A program made the position numbers and the translations under genes. From assembly GCA_913046035.1 (NCBI GenBank), contig CAJWSW010000013.1, positions 1 to 46,839 on the forward strand: a stretch of DNA of 46,839 nucleotides. Direction: 5' to 3'. This DNA comes from an uncultured Alphaproteobacteria bacterium (lineage in GTDB: Bacteria > Pseudomonadota > Alphaproteobacteria > MPNO01 > UBA830). Shown one piece after another: positions 1-7,622 of this stretch. Within the stretch, counting starts at the first letter, position 1; each line of letters starts with the position of its first letter. The notes under the pieces were generated by a model. That model saw only the letters and a program-made list of their open reading frames with translations, searched no databases and was not told where the DNA came from.

Positions 1-95
1 CTTTTATCCTTAAGATCGATACTGATTATATTTTGTGCTTTATTAAAATCTAAGGTTTTGATTATAATTTTTTTTAAATCTGAAATTTTATCCAT
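1..95 (-). CDS. rsfS: Ribosomal silencing factor RsfS, N-terminal part only (runs off window)
   Basis: The ATG at 95-93 on the minus strand opens a frame reading MDKISDLKKIIIKTLDFNKA and continuing through a QNIISIDLKDKS-like stretch. This matches the N-terminus of RsfS/Iojap, which binds ribosomal protein L14 and blocks subunit joining in starved cells. The gene leaves the window at base 1, so only about 31 residues are visible. It follows nadD by 17 bp in the same orientation; nadD-rsfS is a common bacterial gene pair. Base composition is extremely AT-rich, like nadD and proA beside it and unlike the rest of the window. The call rests on the short N-terminus plus gene order. Confidence 0.7.
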   Translation of the reverse strand, partial: MDKISDLKKIIIKTLDFNKAQNIISIDLKDK

Positions 96-112
96 TAATT
101 AATTTAAGATTA

Positions 113-634
113 TCAAATTTTTCTTAATTGAGAAGAAGAAATGTTGACTTTTTTGAACTTTATAAACTCTAAATTTGTTTTACCCAATCTTTTAAATGCT
201 ATTGAATTTAAACATTTTTTTTTATATCCGTGACGGTCAAAAACTATTATTTTACATTTCTGTGAGATAGTTTTCCATTGATGCCACTTATGAAAGTTAA
301 TTAGATTATCAGCACCCATCAGAAAATAAATCTCATTTTTTTTCTCTTTAAAAAGATAATTTATCAAATCAATCGTACGATTTGATTTTAATTTATTTTC
401 ATAAAATTTTATTTCAATAAAATTTATTTTTTGAATAATTTTTTTACAATAATCGACTCTTTCCTTAAGACTAGAAATGCTTTTTTTCTTAAAAGGATTT
501 TTTTTTGTTATTGCCCATATTACTTTTTTAAGATCGAATTTTTTAACTGCTTCTTTAGATATTGACAAGTGACCTTTGTGAGGTGGATCAAATGTACCAC
601 CTAAAATTCCAATTTTATTTTTTTTTAAACTCAA
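113..634 (-). CDS. nadD: Nicotinate-nucleotide adenylyltransferase NadD
   Basis: NadD adenylates nicotinate mononucleotide to deamido-NAD in NAD synthesis. The 173-residue protein carries the nucleotidyltransferase signature GGTFDPPHKGH near residues 12-22, a MGADN...WHQW region near 106-119, and the C-terminal ISSSQLR motif (family ISSTxIR) that binds nucleotide phosphates. It is slightly shorter than typical NadD (about 190-210 residues) and very rich in Lys, Ile and Asn, as in streamlined AT-rich marine genomes. Its start lies 1 bp beyond the proA stop and its stop 17 bp before rsfS, so the three form one operon. Function is secure; the SAR11-like origin is inferred from composition and gene order. 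Confidence 0.93.
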   Translation of the reverse strand: MSLKKNKIGILGGTFDPPHKGHLSISKEAVKKFDLKKVIWAITKKNPFKKKSISSLKERVDYCKKIIQKINFIEIKFYENKLKSNRTIDLINYLFKEKKNEIYFLMGADNLINFHKWHQWKTISQKCKIIVFDRHGYKKKCLNSIAFKRLGKTNLEFIKFKKVNISSSQLRKI

Positions 635-635
635 A

Positions 636-1310
636 TTATTTCCTTATTATACCTTTGCTAGTAATTTGATATTTATATGAAACCAATTGATTTAAACCGA
701 CAGGACCACGTGGTGGTAAAACATTTGTAGAAATTCCCACTTCTCCACCAAATCCAAATTCACCACCATCTGCAAATTGAGTTGAGGTATTATGCATTGC
801 AATAGAACTTTTAACATTATTTAAAAATTTTTTTGCTGATTTTTTGTTTTGTGTAATTATGCAATCTGTATGCATAGTTCCATATTTATTTATATGATAA
901 ATCGCTTCATCAAGATTTTTTACTGATTTTACTGAAACTATTGGTGCTAAATATTCCCTTGACCAATCCTTAATAGAAGCTTTTTTTATTTTATTATTGT
1001 AGTTTTTTCTTATTTTATTATCACCAATAATTTTACAACCATTATTTTCCAAATTTTTTAAAATTTTATTTCCAATTTTTTTTACTATCTTTTCATGCAA
1101 AAGTATTGTCTCCGTTGCACCACAAATTGCAGTATTTCTTAATTTGGCATTAAGAATAATTTTTTTTGCGATTTTGGGATCTGCATCTTTATCAACATAC
1201 GAATGACAAATGCCCTCTAAATGACCAATAGTAGGAACATTGGAAAGATTTTGAACTTTTTTAACTAAATTTTTTCCGCCACGTGGGATAATTACATCGA
1301 TAAATTTAAT
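636..1310 (-). CDS. proA: Gamma-glutamyl phosphate reductase ProA, C-terminal half, 5' end lost at junction
   Basis: ProA reduces gamma-glutamyl phosphate to glutamate semialdehyde in proline synthesis. Visible family blocks in order are FIDVIIPRGGKNL, ICHSYVDKDAD, NAKLRNTAICGATETILLH (normally CNT.ETLL, so the catalytic Cys region is present), the GTMHTDCI block, and the C-terminal TQFADGGEFGFGGEVGIST and ARGP-like PRGPVGL blocks. Only about the last 225 residues are ProA. The open frame continues upstream to 1412, but that extension is antisense to a prpD-like gene and is not ProA. The N-terminal half (substrate and cofactor regions) is absent, so this is not a functional gene as assembled. 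The stop lies 1 bp from the nadD start. AT-rich composition matches nadD. Confidence 0.88.
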   Translation of the reverse strand: MKFIDVIIPRGGKNLVKKVQNLSNVPTIGHLEGICHSYVDKDADPKIAKKIILNAKLRNTAICGATETILLHEKIVKKIGNKILKNLENNGCKIIGDNKIRKNYNNKIKKASIKDWSREYLAPIVSVKSVKNLDEAIYHINKYGTMHTDCIITQNKKSAKKFLNNVKSSIAMHNTSTQFADGGEFGFGGEVGISTNVLPPRGPVGLNQLVSYKYQITSKGIIRK

Positions 1311-1313
1311 ACG
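1302..1313. other. Junction between AT-rich SAR11-like DNA and the alphaproteobacterial contig
   Basis: Left of here both codon use and composition are strongly AT-biased and genes run on the minus strand. Right of here the composition is balanced and a prpD-like frame runs on the plus strand. Each gene is cut inside its coding region. The palindromic AAATTT at 1302-1307 reads Lys-Phe on both strands and fits both ProA (KFID...) and PrpD (KFxTLVEG...), so a short shared word sits exactly at the join. This is most simply an assembly or library chimera. Confidence 0.8.
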
Positions 1314-1472
1314 TTGGTTGAAGGAAACATCAGCGAGGAAGAACGCGACCGTTTCCTTGATGCGGTTCAACGTCTTCCAGAGCTCTCTGCGGATGAACTT
1401 GGTCACTTGCACATAACACTTGATAATGCGGTGCTAAAAAATGCATCGCAGGATCAAAAAGGAATTTTCTGA
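1302..1472 (+). CDS. MmgE/PrpD-family protein (2-methylcitrate dehydratase-like), C-terminal ~56 residues only
   Basis: The plus-strand frame ending at the TGA at 1470-1472 reads TLVEGNISEEERDRFLDAVQ and then a RLPELSADELGHL-like segment. This matches the C-terminal helix region of the MmgE/PrpD family. Members dehydrate 2-methylcitrate or related tricarboxylates. The stop overlaps the prpB start (TGATG), and prpB and prpC follow, so a methylcitrate dehydratase role is likely, though PrpD-family members also occur outside propionate metabolism. Everything upstream of about 1302 is missing because of the junction, so the gene is truncated in this window rather than naturally degraded. Confidence 0.72.
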   Translation, partial: KFNTLVEGNISEEERDRFLDAVQRLPELSADELGHLHITLDNAVLKNASQDQKGIF

Positions 1473-2383
1473 TGCTGTTCAGTAAAAAGACTGCTGCGGC
1501 CAAACGCGCATCCTTTCGCAGTGAACTTTCAACCGGCCGTTTATTGCAATTTCCCGGCGCTCACGCGCCAATTGTTTCGCTAATCATTGAGGAGCAGGGT
1601 TTCGACGGTGTCTATATTTCTGGGGCTGCTTTATCGGCAGATCTTGGTCTCCCGGATATCGGTTTGACAACGCTGACTGAGGTTTCGCAGCGTGGGCGGC
1701 AGATTAGCAGAGTTACAGACCTGCCGGCGTTAATCGATATCGATACTGGGTTCGGAGAGCCGATGAGTGCAGCTCGGAGCGTACAGGAATTCGAAGAACT
1801 TGGCTTGGCTGGGTGTCATTTGGAAGATCAGGTTAACCCGAAACGCTGCGGCCACTTGGATAATAAATCTATTGTGTCGGTTGCGGAAATGACGATGAAG
1901 CTTCGTGCTGCATCGGATGCAAAAAAGGACACCAATTTCCTGATTATGGCACGAACAGATGCCCGAGCGTCTGAGGGATTGGAAGCGGCTATCGACCGTT
2001 GTAAGGCTTACATTGATGCAGGTGCGGATGCGATTTTTCCGGAAGCCCTTCAGGGATGGGAAGAATACGAAAAAGTTCGCGAAGCCATCGACGTACCAAT
2101 TCTCGCTAATCTGACAGAGTTTGGTAAAACCCCTTTGCTTACCAAAACTGAACTAGAAAACCTCGGTTATAATATAGCAATCTATCCGGTAACGTCTTTG
2201 CGTTTGTCCATGAAGGCCGTTGAGGAAGGGTTCTCAGCCATCCGTCAGCAAGGTACGCAGAAGAAGATGCTTGACCGGTTGCAGACCAGAACACGCCTCT
2301 ATGAGCTTATTCACTACGAGGACTACAATAAATTTGACGAGGATATTTTTAATTTCGGAACCGATGGGCACGGGAGTGAGTGA
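1472..2383 (+). CDS. prpB: 2-methylisocitrate lyase PrpB (isocitrate lyase/PEP mutase superfamily)
   Basis: PrpB cleaves 2-methylisocitrate to pyruvate and succinate, the last step of the methylcitrate cycle for propionyl-CoA. The 303-residue protein has the superfamily signature KRCGHL near residue 127, the metal-binding DIDTGFG segment near residue 87, the MARTDA block near 160, and an FPEAL/NLTEFGKTP C-terminal half. Its length is typical (about 290-305). The ATG overlaps the upstream prpD-like stop, and the gene ends in a TGATG overlap with prpC, so the three are translationally coupled. Related carboxyphosphonoenolpyruvate or oxaloacetate lyases are possible in principle, but the prpC neighbour makes PrpB by far the best call. 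Confidence 0.9.
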   Translation: MLFSKKTAAAKRASFRSELSTGRLLQFPGAHAPIVSLIIEEQGFDGVYISGAALSADLGLPDIGLTTLTEVSQRGRQISRVTDLPALIDIDTGFGEPMSAARSVQEFEELGLAGCHLEDQVNPKRCGHLDNKSIVSVAEMTMKLRAASDAKKDTNFLIMARTDARASEGLEAAIDRCKAYIDAGADAIFPEALQGWEEYEKVREAIDVPILANLTEFGKTPLLTKTELENLGYNIAIYPVTSLRLSMKAVEEGFSAIRQQGTQKKMLDRLQTRTRLYELIHYEDYNKFDEDIFNFGTDGHGSE

Positions 2384-3573
2384 TGGCCAGTAAGGTGAAC
2401 AAGAAACCGAAAAAGTCAGTCACGAAAATCAGAGGTCCAAAAGTGGCTAAACAAGAGATTTTTAAGGGTCTTGCAGGTGTCACTGTTGATACAACATCGG
2501 TATCCAAGGTTATGCCGGAAACCAATTCCCTAACTTATCGGGGTTACGCGGTGCAGGACCTGGCGGCCAATTGCAAGTTTGAAGAAGTTGCCTATCTGCT
2601 GTGGCACGGTGAGCTTCCAAGTCGGTCACAGCTGCGAAAGTTCGAGAAAGTCGAGCGAAGTCGGCGAAACATTTCACGCGCGCATATTGACGTAATTCGT
2701 CAGTATCCCAAAAGAGCGCATCCCATGGATACCTTGCGCACATCGGTTAGTTATCTCGGCACGACAGAAACAGCCTGGGGTGGCGAGCCGGCAGAAAGGG
2801 ATCGAGAACGTGCAATGAATATGCTCGCTAAGATCCCTACAATGATCGCCACTGATTACCGATTTCGCAGGGGGCTAGCGCGAAAGGCTCCGCGCGCGGA
2901 TCTTTCGATGTCAGAAAATTTCTTCTACATGTGTTTTGGCAAGGTTCCACCAAAGGAGGTCATTCGAGCCTTCGATATTTCTTTAATCCTCTATGCCGAG
3001 CATAGTTTTAATGCATCGACCTTCACCGCCCGGGTGATTACGTCATCTAGGTCCGACATATACAGTGCCGTGACTGGGGGGATTGGGTCATTGAAAGGGC
3101 CGTTGCACGGCGGAGCAAACGAGGCCGTAATGCAAAACTTGCTTGAAATCAAAACGCCGGCGAGAGCTGAAAATTGGTTGAGGGAGAAGCAGGCTAACAA
3201 GCAGTTGGTGATGGGTTTCGGTCATCGTGTTTATAAGCAAGGAGATTCTCGGGTCCCCACAATGCGTGCGGCGTTAGAAGACCTTGCGGCTTGGAAGGGT
3301 GATACAAGGTGGCTGGAAATCTCTGATATTTTGCAGAACATAATGATCAGCGAGAAAGGGATATACCCGAACCTCGATTTTCCAGCGGGTCCAGCCTATT
3401 ACTTGATGGGCTTTGAGATAGACATGTACACGCCGATCTTCGTGATGAGCAGGATAACCGGCTGGTCAGCACACGTGTTGGAGCAAAATGCAAGCAATAG
3501 CCTGATCCGGCCGTTGAGCGCATATGACGGCGTCAGACAACGAAGGGTTAAGCCAATAGCTAAGCGCTCGTAG
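2383..3573 (+). CDS. prpC: 2-methylcitrate synthase PrpC (citrate synthase family)
   Basis: It condenses propionyl-CoA with oxaloacetate to 2-methylcitrate. Catalytic elements of citrate synthases are present in order: GPLHGGANEAV with the first His, MGFGHRVYK with the second, and LDFPAGPAYYLMG with the Asp, followed by the CoA-contacting VMSRITGWSAHVLEQ segment. The 396-residue length and the absence of a long N-terminal domain fit PrpC/type II-like synthases. The chosen ATG at 2383 overlaps the prpB stop; a GTG one codon earlier is possible. A lysine-rich N-terminal tail of about 25 residues precedes the domain. It is convergent with the following permease gene, 10 bp away. Confidence 0.88.
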   Translation: MASKVNKKPKKSVTKIRGPKVAKQEIFKGLAGVTVDTTSVSKVMPETNSLTYRGYAVQDLAANCKFEEVAYLLWHGELPSRSQLRKFEKVERSRRNISRAHIDVIRQYPKRAHPMDTLRTSVSYLGTTETAWGGEPAERDRERAMNMLAKIPTMIATDYRFRRGLARKAPRADLSMSENFFYMCFGKVPPKEVIRAFDISLILYAEHSFNASTFTARVITSSRSDIYSAVTGGIGSLKGPLHGGANEAVMQNLLEIKTPARAENWLREKQANKQLVMGFGHRVYKQGDSRVPTMRAALEDLAAWKGDTRWLEISDILQNIMISEKGIYPNLDFPAGPAYYLMGFEIDMYTPIFVMSRITGWSAHVLEQNASNSLIRPLSAYDGVRQRRVKPIAKRS

Positions 3574-3583
3574 TCTAGTCAGC

Positions 3584-4546
3584 TTACTCTCCACGATGCT
3601 TACGTTGTTCGATCCGTCCTATTCTCATTAAGTAAAGAGCCGATGCAATTATCACCAATGTTCCAGCAATCGACCATTTGTCTGGCAATTCGTTAAAGAT
3701 TAAGAAGCCAAGAAGAGCAGCAATTGGCAGTCGCATAAAGTCAAATGGCGCGACAATGCCGATTTCTCCTGCATCGTATGCGCGGGCTAGAAAATCTTGA
3801 CCTACCGCACCCAGCACGCCCGCCAAGAGAAGCCAAAGGGTTTGAGTGATGGTGGGCGTCTGCCAGGTTAAAGCGGCACCGGGAAGCATTATAAGAGTAC
3901 CAAAGAACATGAAATAGAATACTATTCTTGTGGGCGGTTCGGTGGAGGACAGACTCTTCATGGAGATCATCGCGCAGGAAGTTAAAATAGCGCTTAGCAG
4001 AGCGAGAAGCATCGCTGCTTCGATGCCGCCCTGAGGTTTGACAATCATTAGTACACCGCAAAAGCCGACAAGTGTTGCTATGACCCGCCGGCCACGGATA
4101 GCCTCGTGTAGAACAACGGCGCCGATGAGTATCGACCAGAATGGCGAGGTGAATGCTAAAACCATTGCATCAGCCATTATTAAATGTTCGAGGGCAAATA
4201 TGACGCAAACGAAGGCAGAGATACCGAAAAAGGCCCGTACAAAGTGAAGCCCTGTACGCTTGGTTTGAACTCCAGTTTTACCATTACGTAAAAGCCAAGG
4301 TATGAGCATGCAAAGCGCGAAGAATGTTCGGGCGAGAGCCACTACAAAAATCGGAACCTCAGTCGACATTTGCTTCACAATTGCAAACATTGTTGTAAGC
4401 GTTGTCACAGCGGCAAGCATCCACAAGATGCCACGCACGTTATCCAACTTTGGCTGATAGGTCTTAGGAAGGTTCAATTTCGTTTCTTGAAATATAATTT
4501 CATGGGGATAAGGAAGGCCATTGCGTAACAGACCATCGCTTGGCAT
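3584..4546 (-). CDS. DMT-superfamily (EamA) permease
   Basis: The 320-residue protein is strongly hydrophobic with about ten predicted membrane segments arranged as two EamA repeats. The first begins near residue 40 (GILWMLAAVTTLTTMFAIV) and the second near residue 180. The repeats contain typical elements such as ARTFFALCMLIPWLL and LAGVLGAVGQDFLARAYDAGE. EamA proteins export or import small metabolites across the inner membrane; the substrate cannot be read from sequence. The extended N-terminus of about 40 polar residues is unusual for the family, and an in-frame start near residue 43 would remove it. It is divergent from the glycosyltransferase gene and convergent with prpC. Confidence 0.85.
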   Translation of the reverse strand: MPSDGLLRNGLPYPHEIIFQETKLNLPKTYQPKLDNVRGILWMLAAVTTLTTMFAIVKQMSTEVPIFVVALARTFFALCMLIPWLLRNGKTGVQTKRTGLHFVRAFFGISAFVCVIFALEHLIMADAMVLAFTSPFWSILIGAVVLHEAIRGRRVIATLVGFCGVLMIVKPQGGIEAAMLLALLSAILTSCAMISMKSLSSTEPPTRIVFYFMFFGTLIMLPGAALTWQTPTITQTLWLLLAGVLGAVGQDFLARAYDAGEIGIVAPFDFMRLPIAALLGFLIFNELPDKWSIAGTLVIIASALYLMRIGRIEQRKHRGE

Positions 4547-4637
4547 TCAATGTGATCTGTGAAGTGGGTCGTTTATGGTATCGTCTCAGTTGTGACATCT
4601 ATGAGCTAACTTTCTAAAACAAAAGGGTAGCCTCCCG

Positions 4638-5621
4638 TTGAAGATCCTTTTCATCACGGCAACACGAATTGGCGACGCGGTTTTGTCATCGGGTTTAATC
4701 GCGCATTTTGCTAAAAAATATCCAGGTGCTCGCTTCACCATTGTCTGTGGTGCGCCAGCGGCACCTTTATTTGAGTCGGTTCCAGGTCTTGAGCGTCTGA
4801 TAATTATCAATAAATTACCACTTCACACCCACTGGCTAAGGCTATGGGGAATGCTTGCAACTACCTCATGGGACATAGCCTGTGATCTTCGCGGCTCGGC
4901 TATTACCAGCTTTTTATTGACGCGAAACCGTATTGTTGGCGCCCATCGTGACGAAACCGTCCACCGAGTGATTGAGTTAGGGCGCTTGACGAATATAGAG
5001 CCATGGCCATCACCAACCCTCTGGATTTCGGATGCCGATCGGAAAGTCGCTAAATCTCTTATGCCCTACGATGGAGCGGTGCTTGCTATAGGTCCGACCG
5101 CAAACTGGGGCGGAAAACAATGGCCGCCAGATCGTTTTGCAGCACTTGCTCTGCAGGTGACCGCAGCTGATGGCTTCTTGCCGGGCGCACGCATCGCTGT
5201 TTTAGGTGCGGCGTCAGAACGCAGTATGGCTCAACCTTTTCTGAGGGAAATTCCGTCGGAACGGCTCATCGACTTAATAGGGCAAAAGCTGAGTATTGCT
5301 GCAGCGTGTATTAAACATGCAAACCTTTATGTAGGAAATGACTCCGGTCTGATGCATGTAGCGGCCGCTGCAGGAACACTGACGTTAGGGTTATTTGGTC
5401 CCTCGTCAGAAATACGCTACGGGCCCTGGGGCAGACATTGTGCGACGGTTCGGACACCAAAAGGCTTTAAAGAAATTGTTTTGGCGGACGGGTTCGATCA
5501 CACAAGTCATCAATCCCTTATGGAAGATCTATCCATAGATACCGTCTACACCGCCCTTGAAAAATTAAACAGCAAGGCAAACAATGGCGGGGAAGGGGAG
5601 CCGAGTGAACGCCCAGCGTAG
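4638..5621 (+). CDS. Glycosyltransferase family 9 (heptosyltransferase-like)
   Basis: The protein opens with MKILFITATRIGDAVLSSGL, the GT9 N-terminal nucleotide-sugar fold, and contains the family hallmark block YVGNDSGLMHVAAAAGT near residues 233-249 followed by LGLFGPSSEIRYGPWG. GT9 enzymes such as WaaC, WaaF and WaaQ add ADP-heptose to lipopolysaccharide inner core at the cytoplasmic membrane. The start is a TTG at 4638, chosen because the next residues match the conserved family N-terminus and no nearby ATG fits. Its 327-residue length is normal. The 3' end overlaps the TetR-family gene by 38 bp. The exact acceptor is unknown. Confidence 0.86.
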   Translation: MKILFITATRIGDAVLSSGLIAHFAKKYPGARFTIVCGAPAAPLFESVPGLERLIIINKLPLHTHWLRLWGMLATTSWDIACDLRGSAITSFLLTRNRIVGAHRDETVHRVIELGRLTNIEPWPSPTLWISDADRKVAKSLMPYDGAVLAIGPTANWGGKQWPPDRFAALALQVTAADGFLPGARIAVLGAASERSMAQPFLREIPSERLIDLIGQKLSIAAACIKHANLYVGNDSGLMHVAAAAGTLTLGLFGPSSEIRYGPWGRHCATVRTPKGFKEIVLADGFDHTSHQSLMEDLSIDTVYTALEKLNSKANNGGEGEPSERPA

Positions 5622-6219
5622 CGTGACTGAACAACGCCGAGAAAACCGTCGCGAAGAAATTTTGAGGGCGGCGCAGGCACTTTTTCTCCGCAAAGGATAT
5701 TCGAATACGTCGTTGGATGATATTGCTCGAGCGGTTGGGATTAAGCGCGAGGGCCTCTATTATTATTACCCTAATAGGCCACAGATACTAATCGAAATAA
5801 TCAAGCCTCTTGGTCTCCAACTGCGTGACCGGGTGCGGGAAATTCATGCAAGTGACATCCCGGCGGATGAAAAAATGCGGCTCACTGTGGAGAACCACTT
5901 GATGCGTTTTGAAAATCGGTACGCTGAGTCGCAGATTACGTTGAGGGACGACTATTTTTCTGAGAATGAGGATGTGCTCGCGGAAATGCGTCCGATTTGG
6001 GACGACTATGAACGTCTTTGGGTTGAGATTATTGAGGAAGGTCAAGAAAAAGGTATCTTTGATAAGTCGCTTGATCCGCGGATCGCACACCTTGGGATAT
6101 TAGGGCTTTGTAATTGGGCTGCCCGCTGGTACGAGCCAGGTGGCACGCTTCCTGTGCCGGAGTTGATTGAGATGTACAATAAGATGGTACTGCGTAGCCT
6201 TGGAGTGCAGCAGCCTTAA
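5584..6219 (+). CDS. TetR-family transcriptional regulator
   Basis: The N-terminal helix-turn-helix lies at about residues 24-70: REEILRAAQALFLRKGYSN, then TSLDDIARAVGIKREGLYYY. A divergent C-terminal ligand domain follows, giving 211 residues, typical for TetR repressors. The ATG at 5584 sits inside the end of the glycosyltransferase gene. A GTG at 5605 preceded by a purine-rich AAGGGGAG is an alternative start, losing seven residues. The ligand is unknown. Its target could be local, for example the palindromes near 7531 or 10986, but nothing in the sequence links them. Confidence 0.9.
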   Translation: MAGKGSRVNAQRSVTEQRRENRREEILRAAQALFLRKGYSNTSLDDIARAVGIKREGLYYYYPNRPQILIEIIKPLGLQLRDRVREIHASDIPADEKMRLTVENHLMRFENRYAESQITLRDDYFSENEDVLAEMRPIWDDYERLWVEIIEEGQEKGIFDKSLDPRIAHLGILGLCNWAARWYEPGGTLPVPELIEMYNKMVLRSLGVQQP

Positions 6220-6338
6220 GCTTCAATGTGACAAAAGATGTTTATGAAAGGCAATTTCGTTCGAAGTTGACAGTTTTCTGCCAATCAGCGCTGTTCAGTT
6301 CGGTCTATAAAGAATAATCACCCGAGCGAATTTGTTTC

Positions 6339-7457
6339 CTAAATTTCGAGAGCAATCTCTGGCGGTGTATAGTCACGGTTTTGTGCCATGGCCACGGCTT
6401 GATATGTCAGTTTGCCGCAATGGATATTTAAACCTTTCATCAGATGTGGATCATTTGACAATGCCCGTGCGACGCCCATCTCGGCAATTTTTAACGCGAA
6501 TGGCATGGTGGCGTTATTCAACGCAAACGTTGAGGTGCGTGCTACTGCCCCCGGCATATTAGTGACACAATAATGCACCACATCGTCGACAATATATGTT
6601 GGATGCGCGTGGGTGGTTGGTTGGCTGGTTTCAATACATCCTCCTTGATCGATCGCAACATCTACAATTACGGATCCACGTTTCATCCTTTTGACCATAT
6701 CTGCGGTCACCACCTTTGGTGCCTCAGCACCGGGGACAAGAACGGCACCGATGACAAGGTCCGCGCTTAAGACTTCCTCTTCTATGCTGGTCTGATTTGA
6801 AAATCGAGTCGTGATCAGACTTTTATATTGCGCGTCGATTTCAGCGAGGCGTCGGATGTCACGGTCTATAACTGTTACCTGACCACCCATTCCGGTGGCT
6901 ACGAATATGGAATTGCTGCCGACCACGCCACCACCGATAACAACGACTTTACCTGGTGCCACGCCTGGCACGCCGCCCAGCAGAACACCGCGCCCTCCAT
7001 TTGCGATCTCAAGACACGTCGCACCAGCTTGAACCGCCATACGCCCGGCCACTTCACTCATAGGTGCCAGCAGCGGAAGACCGCCGCGATCATCGGTGAC
7101 AGTTTCATATGCAATGGCTATACACCCGCTGTCGATTAATGCCTGCGTCTGAGACTCATCCGGGGCGAGGTGCAAATAAGTGAAGAGTATTTGCCCCTCT
7201 CGAAGCATTGAAATTTCGGACGGCTGTGGTTCTTTGACTTTCAGAACCATTTCAGCCTTTCCGAAGACTTCGGACGATGAACCAGCAATCATCGCGCCAG
7301 CGGCTTCGTATTCGGCATCATCGAACCCGATTTCGTGGCCAGCATTTTTCTCAACCAAGATGTCATGGCCTAGGGCGATGGCCTCACGCACACTAGCAGG
7401 GGTCATACCCACACGGTGCTCGAACGATTTTATCTCCTTAGGAATTCCTATTAGCAT
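6339..7457 (-). CDS. ald: Alanine dehydrogenase
   Basis: It interconverts L-alanine and pyruvate plus ammonia with NAD(H). The 372-residue protein starts with the family signature MLIGIPKEIKSFEHRVGMTP, including the conserved Arg15 and Lys75-type residues (EMVLKVKEPQ). It carries His near 96 (YLHLAPDE), the Rossmann segment VVVIGGGVVGSNSIFVATGMG near 170-190, and the C-terminal NMPGAVARTSTFALNNAT block. Length and all landmarks are standard, so the enzyme should be active. It is divergent from the quinone oxidoreductase gene; the 22-bp palindrome at 7531 lies between them. It is convergent with the TetR gene. Confidence 0.95.
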   Translation of the reverse strand: MLIGIPKEIKSFEHRVGMTPASVREAIALGHDILVEKNAGHEIGFDDAEYEAAGAMIAGSSSEVFGKAEMVLKVKEPQPSEISMLREGQILFTYLHLAPDESQTQALIDSGCIAIAYETVTDDRGGLPLLAPMSEVAGRMAVQAGATCLEIANGGRGVLLGGVPGVAPGKVVVIGGGVVGSNSIFVATGMGGQVTVIDRDIRRLAEIDAQYKSLITTRFSNQTSIEEEVLSADLVIGAVLVPGAEAPKVVTADMVKRMKRGSVIVDVAIDQGGCIETSQPTTHAHPTYIVDDVVHYCVTNMPGAVARTSTFALNNATMPFALKIAEMGVARALSNDPHLMKGLNIHCGKLTYQAVAMAQNRDYTPPEIALEI

Positions 7458-7530
7458 GCTAAGCTTCTATTCATACAAGGTGGTTTTATGACCGCATTGT
7501 GTAGCGGTTATCGAAGTGGACTATAAACAA

Positions 7531-7552
7531 AATTTTACGTTAACGTAAAATT
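7531..7552. promoter_or_regulatory. Perfect 22-bp palindrome, probable operator
   Basis: A perfect inverted repeat is centred between 7541 and 7542; its core is TTTACGTTAACGTAAA and it is flanked by AA and TT extending the symmetry. It sits in the divergent space between alanine dehydrogenase and the quinone oxidoreductase, about 70 bp upstream of the latter's ATG. Size and symmetry fit a dimeric repressor. Half-sites TTTACGKT recur at 10986 and 11019. The regulator is not identifiable from sequence. Confidence 0.65.
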
Positions 7553-7622
7553 AGTTGTGAAACTTCTAGCCCTCGATAAAGTGTTACTTCGAAACATGAC
7601 CTTGAAAAAGGATTATCACGAC

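Noticed and set aside
1-1310. Recent horizontal transfer of a SAR11 segment
   Set aside because: A real transfer would rarely leave two core genes cut in half with no mobile element and a 6-bp shared word at the join; chimera is simpler.
1311-1412. N-terminal extension of the proA frame
   Set aside because: The first ~33 codons of the minus-strand frame are antisense to a prpD-like C-terminus and have no ProA similarity; they arise from the junction.
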